NCBI GenBank assembly: GCA_965243345.1
Contig: CBDEUR010000003.1
Location: 4,216,001-4,280,000, forward strand
Origin: Bin52 sp965243345
Lineage (GTDB): Bacteria; Pseudomonadota; Alphaproteobacteria; Thalassobaculales; Thalassobaculaceae
DNA: 64,000 nucleotides
Direction of reading: 5' to 3'
The position numbers were made by a program, and so were the translations under genes. Shown one piece after another: positions 52,005-59,662 of this stretch; the stretch's first letter is position 1, and each line of letters starts with the position of its first letter. The notes beneath the pieces are model-generated. The model did no database searches, was not told where the DNA came from, and saw only the letters and a list, made by a program, of their open reading frames with translations.

Positions 52005-53048
52005 GTGAACGAACCATTTCTCACAACGGTCGTGGGGTCCATGCCGAAGCCGGCCTGGCTCATGGAGCAGGTGCCGCTCAACGAGGCGGGCAAGCAGGTT
52101 CACGGCAAGGGTGCGGATTGGGCCTTTTCGGGCGATCTGCTGTCCGACGCCATGGACGACGCAACCCGGGTGACCCTGCACGACCAGGAGGTCGCCGGGA
52201 TCGATATCGTCAGCGACGGCGAACAACGGCGCAGTTCCTATCTCACCTATGTCACCATGCGCCTCTCCGGGTTCGACTACGAGAATCTGACGAAGAAGTG
52301 GACCCGGAACCGGCGCCGGCTCGCGGAGGTCGGCCGCTGCGTCGGCCCCGTGCGGCGCACGAAACCGATGCTCGCGGACGACCTCAAATTCATGCTGGCG
52401 GAGACCGACCGGCCGGTGAAGATCACGATGCCGGGGCCGATGACCGTGGTCGATTCGACGGCCGACGAGCATTACGGCGACGAGGCGGCGATGGCGATGG
52501 ATGTGGCGGACGCCCTCAATGCGGAGGCGCGCGAGCTCGATACGCTGGGCGCCGCCGTAATCCAGTTCGACGAGCCTGTATTCAGCCGTTATCCCGACAA
52601 GGTCAGGGAATGGGGCGTCGCGGCGCTGGACCGGTGTCTGGAGGGGATCGAGCACACGCAGACGGCCGCCCATGTCTGCTACAGCTATCCGATGCCTGGC
52701 GTGCCCCGCCCCATCATTGACAGCTATCCGGTGATTCTGGAAGCGCTGGAAGGCTCCAGGGTTGATCAATTGGCGCTTGAGTTCGAGGCGTCGCATCTGG
52801 ACCCGGCGCTGCTTCGCCTTTGCCCCTCCAAGACGGTCATGTTCGGCTGCATCGACAACGGAACGGATGAGGTCGAGACGCCGGAACATGTCGCGGAAAA
52901 GCTGCTCGAGGCCGCGAAGCACTTGCCGGCAGCGCAGATTCAGGCGGCGCCGGATTGCGGACTGGTCCCGCTGTCGCTGCCGGTCGCGAGGGCGAAACTG
53001 AAGACCATGGTCGAGGGGGCGCGGCTGGCCCGGAAACAGTTGAAATAG
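52005..53048 (+). CDS. MetE C-domain-like, cobalamin-independent methyltransferase
   Basis: A 347-residue zinc methyltransferase related to the C-terminal barrel of methionine synthase II. The zinc ligands are recognisable: AAHVCYSY (His and Cys), LEFEASHLD (Glu) and QAAPDCGLVPLS (Cys). The N-terminus TTVVGSMPKPAW is typical of the short MetE-like group. It lacks the MetE N-terminal domain, so it probably uses a methyl donor other than methyltetrahydropteroyl-triglutamate. The start is GTG 52005. It is first of three co-directional genes with two PLP enzymes, suggesting a pathway around a sulfur or methylated amino acid. Confidence 0.88.
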   Translation: MNEPFLTTVVGSMPKPAWLMEQVPLNEAGKQVHGKGADWAFSGDLLSDAMDDATRVTLHDQEVAGIDIVSDGEQRRSSYLTYVTMRLSGFDYENLTKKWTRNRRRLAEVGRCVGPVRRTKPMLADDLKFMLAETDRPVKITMPGPMTVVDSTADEHYGDEAAMAMDVADALNAEARELDTLGAAVIQFDEPVFSRYPDKVREWGVAALDRCLEGIEHTQTAAHVCYSYPMPGVPRPIIDSYPVILEALEGSRVDQLALEFEASHLDPALLRLCPSKTVMFGCIDNGTDEVETPEHVAEKLLEAAKHLPAAQIQAAPDCGLVPLSLPVARAKLKTMVEGARLARKQLK

Positions 53049-53170
53049 ACTGAGCGGGGCGTCCTCCTGCCGCGGGAGTCCTTCCCCGCGCGCCGGGTCC
53101 GGATATGCGTACCGCCAGCGGGTGAAGCGGCCTAGGATTACGCCTGTCCGATCATAGCGGGAGAACCGGG

Positions 53171-54475
53171 GTGGACATCGCGGCCCTGCGCGCGGCTGGC
53201 GCGCGCCATCTGATCCAGAGCGAATTGCTGTCGGACGTGGTGCCTGCCATCGACGGCCCCGTCTTCGTCCGCGCCGAGGGCGCCGAGATCTTTGATGCCG
53301 AGGACCGGGCCTATCTCGACTTCAACTCCGGCCAGATGTGCTCGGCGCTCGGACACAACAATCCGCGCGTGACCGCAGCCGTGCGCGAGGGCCTCGGCAC
53401 GCTGACCCACGCAAGCTCGGTCTATTTCAACGCGCCGCAGCTCCGTCTTGCCGCCCGCCTTGCCGAGACCTTCGATGCGCCGCTTAACCGCTCGCTGTTC
53501 ATCCAGTCGGGGGCCGATTCCAACGAGGCGGCCGTGCTCTTCGCCCGGCGCGCGACCGGGTGCAGCGGCATCGGCGCGCTGCATCTGAGCTTTCACGGCT
53601 ATACGGACGTCACCCGTGCGATCAGCTTCTCCGCAGCCTCCGCCGGGAACGGTCCCGCCATCCCGGAGGTGTATGCGATTCCCGCGCCCTACGCCTACCG
53701 CTCGCCCGTGGGCGCCGAGGGCGAGGACTGGTGGCGGCCGCTGCTCGCAATCTCCTTCGACCTGCTCGACCGCGAATGTCCGAACAATCTGGCGGCCGTC
53801 ATCGCCGAGCCGCTCATCAGCGCGGGCGGCGTGATCGAGATGCCGCCCGGCTATCTCGGCGCGCTCAAGGCGGGACTCGAGGAGCGGGGCGCGCTGCTGA
53901 TCCTCGACGAGGCGCAGACCGGTCTCGGCAAGCTCGGCAGCATGTACGCCTACCAGCAGCACGGGGTCGTGCCGGACATCATGACGCTGTCCAAGCATTT
54001 CGGCGGCGGACTTCCCATCAGCGCCATGGTGACGACGGACGCGATCGCCGAACGTGCGATGGAAGGCGGGCTCACCTTCGGCCATTCGCACTCCTCCGAT
54101 CCCATTGCCTGCACGGCCGGCGTGGCCAGCCTCGACGAGATTCTGGAAGAGGACGTGCCGGCGAAGGCCCGCGCCATCGGCGCCCTCTGGCAGGCGCGCA
54201 TGGAGGACCTGATGCAGCGCTTCCCGATCGTCGGCGACATACGCGGCAAGGGCTGTCTCCAGGGTGTGGAGCTGGTGCGCGACCGCGCGACCAGGGAGCC
54301 GGCGGACCGGGAAGCGCAGGAGGTTTACCGCGACTGCCTCGCGAACGGCCTGCTGTTCTCCGTGCGGGGTCAATACCGCAACGTGCTTCGCTTCGTGCCG
54401 CCATTCTGCAGCAGCGGCGAGCAGATCGACCGCGCCGCCGCGATCCTGGAAGACGCGCTGGCGCGCCACGGCTGA
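53171..54475 (+). CDS. Class III aminotransferase (2,2-dialkylglycine decarboxylase-like)
   Basis: A 434-residue PLP enzyme. The PLP lysine is in MTLSKHFGGGLPISAMV; other blocks are YLDFNSGQMCSALGHNNP, QSGADSNEAAVLFARRATG, FHGYTDVTRAIS (aromatic stacking segment) and LLILDEAQTGLGKLG (Asp binding the pyridine nitrogen). The text recalls the dialkylglycine decarboxylase branch. The start is GTG 53171; a 122-base gap follows the methyltransferase and 75 bases precede the next gene. Confidence 0.9.
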   Translation: MDIAALRAAGARHLIQSELLSDVVPAIDGPVFVRAEGAEIFDAEDRAYLDFNSGQMCSALGHNNPRVTAAVREGLGTLTHASSVYFNAPQLRLAARLAETFDAPLNRSLFIQSGADSNEAAVLFARRATGCSGIGALHLSFHGYTDVTRAISFSAASAGNGPAIPEVYAIPAPYAYRSPVGAEGEDWWRPLLAISFDLLDRECPNNLAAVIAEPLISAGGVIEMPPGYLGALKAGLEERGALLILDEAQTGLGKLGSMYAYQQHGVVPDIMTLSKHFGGGLPISAMVTTDAIAERAMEGGLTFGHSHSSDPIACTAGVASLDEILEEDVPAKARAIGALWQARMEDLMQRFPIVGDIRGKGCLQGVELVRDRATREPADREAQEVYRDCLANGLLFSVRGQYRNVLRFVPPFCSSGEQIDRAAAILEDALARHG

Positions 54476-54550
54476 CGCAGCGCCATCCAGGGTTGGCCGC
54501 CGGCGGCCGCGGCGATAGGTTGAAACCGCGAGGCCGGCAGGGAGAGCGAC

Positions 54551-55606
54551 ATGGCGATGACAGCGGCGCGCGCCAACACGGCGCTGACGAGGGCGGAACT
54601 CGCGGCCTGCATAGCGGCGCAGCCGCGTGTCCGGCTGGCGCACCTGCCGACGCCGCTCGACTCGTGCCCCCGGCTTGCCGAGGCCGTCGGCCTGCGCGCC
54701 CTCTACATCAAGCGGGACGACCTGACAGGGCTGGCGCTCGGCGGCAACAAGACCCGCCATCTGGAATTCACATTCGCCGCCATTCTCGAGTCCGGCGCCG
54801 ACACCGTGGTGGCGGGCGCCTATACCCAGTCCAACTGGTGCCGGCAGATCACCGCGGCGGCGCGCAGGCACGGCCTCGCGGTCTCCCTCGTCCTGATGCA
54901 GGGCGTCCAGGGGCCGGCCGCGCAGGGCAACCTGTTGCTCGACCTCCTGATGGGCGCCGACGTGACGGTGATCGACATCGACTCGATGGAGGACATCCAG
55001 CCTTGGCTCGACAGGAAGGCCCGGGAGCTGGAAGCCGCCGGCCGCCGGCCCTATGTCATCGCCCCGTTCGGCCTCGACCAGCAGGTGCGGGCGGCGCTTG
55101 GCTATGTAGACATGGCGGTCGAGCTCGACGCGCAGTTCGAGGAAGCGGAAATCGACCCCGCCCATGTGTTCGTCGCCGGCGCCAACAACACGCCGGCCGG
55201 CCTCATCACCGGGCTTCGCGCGCTCGGCCGCCGGGCGCAGGTCACCTCGATCAGCCCGATCCGCTGGGAAGAGGAGCGCGCGCTCGACATCGCGCGCATC
55301 GCGGACGCGACGGCGCGCGCCCTCGGCCTCGACCTCACGTTCGCTCCGACCGATTTCATCGCCGACGAGGCCTATGCGGGCGAGAGATACGGCCTGCTAA
55401 CGCCCGAGGCAAATGCGGCGCTGCGGCTCGCCGCCGAGACCGAGGGCATCCTTCTCGACCCGGTCTATACCGGCAAGGCCTTGGCCGGATTGATGGACTA
55501 CGCGAAGCGCGGCATCGTCGGCGCCGACGAGACAGCCGTCTTCGTCCACACCGGCGGCCAGCCGCTCCTCTTCGCCTACGCCGACGAGCTGACCGGGGAG
55601 AACTAG
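54551..55606 (+). CDS. D-cysteine desulfhydrase/ACC deaminase-family PLP enzyme
   Basis: A 351-residue fold-type II PLP enzyme. The Schiff-base lysine is in LALGGNKTRHLEF near residue 68, after YIKRDDLTG; the phosphate-binding region is GANNTPAGLITGLRALG near 205 and the C-terminal block is VFVHTGGQPLLFAY. Members act on D-cysteine, 1-aminocyclopropane-carboxylate or L-cysteate. With the MetE-like and aminotransferase genes upstream it may work on a D- or sulfur-containing amino acid; that is inference. The right-hand 20-bp repeat begins 31 bases after its stop. Confidence 0.9.
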   Translation: MAMTAARANTALTRAELAACIAAQPRVRLAHLPTPLDSCPRLAEAVGLRALYIKRDDLTGLALGGNKTRHLEFTFAAILESGADTVVAGAYTQSNWCRQITAAARRHGLAVSLVLMQGVQGPAAQGNLLLDLLMGADVTVIDIDSMEDIQPWLDRKARELEAAGRRPYVIAPFGLDQQVRAALGYVDMAVELDAQFEEAEIDPAHVFVAGANNTPAGLITGLRALGRRAQVTSISPIRWEEERALDIARIADATARALGLDLTFAPTDFIADEAYAGERYGLLTPEANAALRLAAETEGILLDPVYTGKALAGLMDYAKRGIVGADETAVFVHTGGQPLLFAYADELTGEN

Positions 55607-55636
55607 TGTCCGGTTTCACAAATTACTAGTCATGAC

Positions 55637-55656
55637 AGGCTCTTGCAAAATCAGAG
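55637..55656 (+). repeat. 20-bp direct repeat, right copy (mobile-element end?)
   Basis: AGGCTCTTGCAAAATCAGAG, one mismatch from the copy at 50698-50717. Upstream lies ACTAGT...ACTAGT (55605-55630), a pair of SpeI-like hexamers. Downstream begins the tail of the DUF4338 remnant, so this repeat may be the terminal end of that element too. Confidence 0.65.
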
Positions 55657-55710
55657 TAAGCGTTTGTCCGAAGTAACCGTTCGGTGATGCGGTGACAGTC
55701 GGTCCAGGTG

Positions 55711-56473
55711 TCAGCGGTTGAGCGTGCACTTCCAGCCCTTCCTGAGCGGGCAAGGCCAGATGTCCTTTTTGTGCTTGTCGGCCTTGTTGCAGCGATCGTA
55801 GCGGCCTCGCCCCAGGGTGGTTCCGATACGGTTCCAGCCCGGGGCCCGGTAGACGCCGCCGCTGTGACGCGGCGCCTCCACGAAGGTCTCGCAGAGTACC
55901 GGTGTGGTGGCGCAGCGCACGGTCCAGTCCTCAGGCAGCTTTCTGCATAGGAGCGAGAGGAGGCGGGACCCCAGGTTCGGGAGGAAGGATCAGGAACCTC
56001 GGGTTGTCGACGACGAGGTGAAGGTTCTTGCGGCGCAGTTCCGGTGTCCATCCGATGAAGGTGTCTCGCGGTGCGAGCGCCCATGCGGCGGTGGAGAAGC
56101 CGAGCGTGGCGACGGGCAGGCCGTTGCGGTCATGGATGGCGTATCGCATCTGCGCCCCGACCAGGCGGGCGTATCCCGGATAGTGATATCGGGCGATGAA
56201 CTCGTTCCACAGCGCACCCTGGCGGGTCTTGCCCACCACGGTGCGGATCTGGAGCGGTCGCACCTCGTCGAGGCGGTTCGGGGGCGGGAAGAGTGGTGGA
56301 TCAGTGTCCGGGCCGAAGGTGATGGGCTTGGGCCGGACGTACCTGCATGTCGGCGGCGGCAGGGTGATCCGGCCGTCGCGGTGCATGGCGAGCATGGCGA
56401 CCGTGGCCATCATGGTCATGAGGCCGCCATCGGGCTTGCACCACCCGATCCGCTGGCCGTCACCGCTGATCCG
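55711..56473 (-). pseudogene. Frameshifted DUF4338/DruA-like gene
   Basis: The minus-strand frame from 56473 reads GWCKPDGGLMTMMATVAMLA, then GALWNEFIARYHYPGYARLV, APRDTFIGWTPELRRKNLHL and DNPRFLILP. There it shifts frame near 55985 and continues as LPNLGSRLLSLLCRKLPEDW, VLCETFVEAPRHSG and DRCNKADKHKKDIWPCPLRK to the stop at 55711. This is the conserved core of the DUF4338 family, which includes DruA of Druantia systems and proteins of mobile elements. The N-terminal ~50-80 residues and the usual W-V-x-V after ILP are missing, so it is broken. Confidence 0.75.
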
Positions 56474-57746
56474 TCACGCGCGCTCCCATGACTGGATCAG
56501 GCGCAACCGGGAACTCTGGCCCTATCCGGTTCCGCAGGGCCGACTCGATTTTGACAGGCTTGTCGAACAGGCCGAAACCTGCGCCCGGCGCATGGGCGTT
56601 CCCTTCGACCGGACGTATCCCGAGTGGATGCGGGCCGCTCTCGAACAGCTGGTGGAGGCTCTCCGGCTGCCGGAGTCCGGGCTGAAGGAATCCCGGCTCA
56701 GCTACATCGTGTACGGGTTGACCCGCTCCCTTCGGAACAATGCGGCGCTCGCCCGCGAACGGCAGCACCACCCGGAGATCGAGCGGGTGAGGATCGAGCG
56801 TCCGGTGTTTATCGTCGGGATCAACCGCACCGGCACGACATTCCTGCACCTTCTCCTCTCGCGCGACCCGCAATTCCGGGCGTTGCGGCGTTACGAGTTG
56901 ACGGAGCCGGTGCTCTCGACCGGCGAGTACGGCACGGTGGCGGGCACGGTCTTCGATCCCCGCCGGGCCCACGCGGAAGAGCTGATGAACGAAACCGGTG
57001 TCGCCGATACCTTCGCCGGGCTCCACCACCTCGACCCGGACGAGCCGGAAGTAGACTTCATGCTCCTCAGGCTGGCCTTCGCGTCATGGGTCATCCTCGC
57101 CGGGCACCACGTTCCGGCGTACGGCCGCTGGCTCGCCGAGGCCGGTTCGCGCAACGCCTACGGGCTTCACCGCCTGGCCTTGCAGCACCTCACGTGGCAG
57201 CGCCGGCAGCGGGATCCGCCGGGCCAGCGGCGCTGGCTGCTCACGATGCCGTTTCACCTCATGGAACTCGAGGTGTTGCTGGAGACCTATCCGGATGCCG
57301 TCTTCATCCAGACGCACCGGGAGCCGGTTCAGTTCATGGGTTCCCGGAACAGCATGGTGGAGCGCCTCCGTTCATTCACCACCGAGCCGCGACCGTCCCA
57401 CGAGACCGGGGCCGAGCAGCTGGCGCTGATGAGCGGCATGCTGAACGGCGCGATTCGGTTTCGCGCCTCCCGGCCGGCGCTGGACGATCGCTGGGTCGAC
57501 GTGCGCTGCGACGATCTGGTCGCCGACCCGATGGCAATCGTCACCGACATCTACGCGCGGTTCGGCTGGCCGCTCGAACCGGCTGCCGTCGATGGCATGA
57601 GGGACTGGCTGGTACTGCAGGACGAACAGCGCCGCCGGGAACCGCGGCACGCGTACAGGCTGGAGGATTACGGTCTCGTGCCGGAGGCTGTGAACCGGGC
57701 AGTCGCCCCGTACCGGGACTTTGTCGCCGGGCGTGGATGCCTGTGA
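56418..57746 (+). CDS. Sulfotransferase family protein, N-terminus uncertain
   Basis: A ~440-residue sulfotransferase (Sulfotransfer_3 type). The PAPS-binding loop is VFIVGINRTGTTFLHLLLSR near residue 131 and the second block is YPDAVFIQTHREPVQFMGSR. Conserved sequence starts near RNRELWPYPVPQGRLDFDRL (56506 on). No ATG or GTG lies just before it in frame; the nearest, ATG 56418 and 56412, sit within DNA that encodes the DUF4338 remnant on the other strand. So the original start was probably cut off when that element arrived, and the gene may use a fortuitous start or be inactive. Confidence 0.78.
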   Translation: MRPPSGLHHPIRWPSPLIRHARSHDWIRRNRELWPYPVPQGRLDFDRLVEQAETCARRMGVPFDRTYPEWMRAALEQLVEALRLPESGLKESRLSYIVYGLTRSLRNNAALARERQHHPEIERVRIERPVFIVGINRTGTTFLHLLLSRDPQFRALRRYELTEPVLSTGEYGTVAGTVFDPRRAHAEELMNETGVADTFAGLHHLDPDEPEVDFMLLRLAFASWVILAGHHVPAYGRWLAEAGSRNAYGLHRLALQHLTWQRRQRDPPGQRRWLLTMPFHLMELEVLLETYPDAVFIQTHREPVQFMGSRNSMVERLRSFTTEPRPSHETGAEQLALMSGMLNGAIRFRASRPALDDRWVDVRCDDLVADPMAIVTDIYARFGWPLEPAAVDGMRDWLVLQDEQRRREPRHAYRLEDYGLVPEAVNRAVAPYRDFVAGRGCL

Positions 57747-57889
57747 GAGCGCAGCCCGCGCGGTGACGGTGCAACGACCGCCAATGCGGAGTCCCGTGAG
57801 CTTCCCGACGTGACACCGAGACAGGGCGGGCAGGTGGACGGGACGGACAACGGCACCCGGGCCGTCTTCCCGTTCCGCCGCAGCCCCTG

Positions 57890-58651
57890 TCACGGCGGCA
57901 TGCGGATCGCGCCGTCAAGCCGGATTACCGAGCCGTTCATGAAGGTGTTCCGCGTGACATGAACGACGAGTGCCGCGAATTCGTCCGCATTGCCGAGGCG
58001 CCCCGGATAGACCGTCGTATCGACCAGGAACTGCTTCGCCGGTCCTGACAGGCCGTCCATCATCGGCGTGTCCATCAGGCCGGGTGCGATGCAGTTGACG
58101 CGAATGCCCTCGGCGGCGAGTTCGCGCGCGAGCGGCAGCGTCATCGCTGCGACGCCGCCCTTCGAGGCGGCGTAGTCGAGCTGCCCGATCTGTCCCTCGA
58201 AGGCGGCAACCGAAGCGGTGGTGATGATGCAGCCGCGTTCGTTGTCCTCCATCGGTTCCAGTGTGGTCATGTCGGCAGCAGCCAGCCGGCAGGAGTTGAT
58301 GGTGCCGATCAGGTTGACCCGGACGGCACGGGTCAGTCGTTCGAGCGGGCTTGCCCTGCCGTCCCGTCCTGTCAGCCTGGCGCCCGGAGCGATGCCGGCG
58401 CAGGCAACCAGGATGCGCGCCGGACCCAACCGCTCGCGCACTGCAGCGACAGCGGCCTCGTGGCTCGCCGGGTCGGCCACGTCGCAGACCACGGCGACAC
58501 CGTCGACCCGTGCCGCAACCCTTCCCGCCAGCTCCCCGTTCGAGTCCAGGATGCCGACCCTGGCACCGGCCTGCGCGAGGGCTCGCGCCGTCGCCTCTCC
58601 CAGTCCTGACGCTCCGCCGGTGACGATCGCCGTTTGCCCGTTGATATCCAT
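57890..58651 (-). CDS. SDR-family oxidoreductase (3-hydroxyacyl-CoA dehydrogenase type II-like)
   Basis: A 253-residue short-chain dehydrogenase. The cofactor motif is VTGGASGLGEATARAL near residue 10, LDSNGE gives an acidic residue after strand 2 (NAD preference), CAGIAPGA stands for the NAG block, and the active site is YAASKGGVAAM (YxxxK). RVNCIAPGLMDTPMM follows as in HSD10-like enzymes. The ATG 58651 is preferred; upstream open frame is unrelated. It is convergent with the sulfotransferase. Confidence 0.92.
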   Translation of the reverse strand: MDINGQTAIVTGGASGLGEATARALAQAGARVGILDSNGELAGRVAARVDGVAVVCDVADPASHEAAVAAVRERLGPARILVACAGIAPGARLTGRDGRASPLERLTRAVRVNLIGTINSCRLAAADMTTLEPMEDNERGCIITTASVAAFEGQIGQLDYAASKGGVAAMTLPLARELAAEGIRVNCIAPGLMDTPMMDGLSGPAKQFLVDTTVYPGRLGNADEFAALVVHVTRNTFMNGSVIRLDGAIRMPP

Positions 58652-58960
58652 GTCCGGCCCGCTCGCTGATCCGGCACCTGCATAGCAAGGCGCTGCCCGC
58701 CCTTGCAAAGGCGAGGGTCTGATACCGCAAGGTGGTTTCCTGGCCCGGGTCCGGGATGCGTTGGTCCATGCATGTCCGAACGTCGATCCCTGCTTCCCTG
58801 CTCCGACTAGCCGGATCGGCGCGGGGAGCGACGTTGCCCTGCCTGGCGAAGCCGTGGCATCGAAAGCGAAAGGCGCGCCGCAACACCTCCGTGCCGAACA
58901 TGGCCGGAGTGCGTGAAGTCGCACGACACGAGGGTCAGGTCCGCCACCCCGGCGGACCTG
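58652..58960. other. Intergenic region upstream of the SDR gene, ~0.31 kb
   Basis: No gene recognised on either strand. The minus-strand SDR promoter should be here. It abuts the duplicated CoxL 5' segment. Confidence 0.4.
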
Positions 58961-59159
58961 CGCCCGTCCGTCGTGGCCCGCCGGTACGGCGGTGTCCTGT
59001 CGTCGTTGCCGGCAACCGGGATGGAGGAGGTGGCGATGACGGTGTACCGAACCGACCGGGCAGTCGGTGCAGCACCCGGGGACACACCGTTGTGCCGGGA
59101 GGACACGCGGTTGCTCACCGGCCGCGGAGAGTTCCTCGACGACGTCGCCTTCTCCGGCG
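58961..59159 (+). pseudogene. Truncated, diverged copy of the promoter and first ~40 codons of the molybdenum hydroxylase gene
   Basis: From CGCCCGTCCG at 58961 the DNA parallels 61703-61902 with one indel, including upstream DNA, GGAGG ribosome site and ATG 59036. The encoded start MTVYRTDRAVGAAPGDTPLC and REDTRLLTGRGEFLDDVAF matches that of the gene at 61779. At ~59159 the match stops abruptly and the sequence becomes an antisense vapC fragment. The piece cannot make a working protein but may keep a working promoter pointing into foreign DNA. Confidence 0.82.
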
Positions 59160-59310
59160 GCATGATCGCAAGGACGAAGCGCGACTCCGCCTCGCTGACT
59201 GCCATGAGGTGCAGGCTCGATATCGCACGCTCCGCGACCGCCGACGCGACCACGGCATTCGGCGCGGGGTGCATCAGTTCGGATAGCACGGTCGTATCGA
59301 CCAGAAGCAT
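59149..59310 (-). pseudogene. VapC/FitB-type PIN toxin, N-terminal fragment
   Basis: From ATG 59310: MLLVDTTVLSELMHPAPNAV, then SSLHLMAVSEAESRFVLAI. This is the N-terminal ~54 residues of a PIN-domain RNase toxin, with the first catalytic Asp (LVDTTVLSEL) and the acidic EAE block. The rest is replaced by the CoxL-derived sequence at ~59155, so the toxin lacks its last active-site residues and is inactive. Confidence 0.75.
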
Positions 59311-59406
59311 CGCCGACGCCCCGGTTGAAACGCGGCGGCTCGCGCGGCGGCAGGGTGCGAAGCACTCGTGGATGAAGGCTGCCAGCTCCCCCGGCTCGCC
59401 TTCCCG

Positions 59407-59526
59407 TCAGACCGCCCCGCGCAGAATCAGTCGTGCCTGCTCCATCGAATGGCCGTGGCTCGCCGCCCCCGCGCGGAGCCGGATCTTCACGTCGTCGTCC
59501 GGACCGCGGACGGTGATGCCGGCCAT
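59407..59526 (-). pseudogene. VapB/FitA-type antitoxin, interrupted by a stop codon
   Basis: From ATG 59526 a 39-residue peptide reads MAGITVRGPDDDVKIRLRAG then SHGHSMEQARLILRGAV, the ribbon-helix-helix DNA-binding domain of FitA-type antitoxins. A TGA at 59407-59409 ends it, but the same frame continues with ELAAFIHECFAPC, the usual toxin-neutralising tail, up to the vapC start 30-odd codons later. The stop has cut the antitoxin from its tail. Confidence 0.72.
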
Positions 59527-59662
59527 GTCCGTGTTCCGCGCCGCGACATCGACCGTCGTTGCCCGGTGATTGTGCTGCAATCAGGCAGAGGCTGCGCTGG
59601 ACCGGGAAGCCGACACTGCACTACCATTCCAACCGGCTAGGTAACAGAGGGCGGTCACGACC

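Noticed and set aside
53138..55165. 675-codon open frame on the minus strand opposite the two PLP enzymes
   Set aside because: Shadow of two clear plus-strand enzymes; no recognisable domain.
55711..56473. Druantia anti-phage system
   Set aside because: Only a frameshifted, truncated druA-like gene is present; no large helicase (DruE) or other Druantia genes lie nearby.
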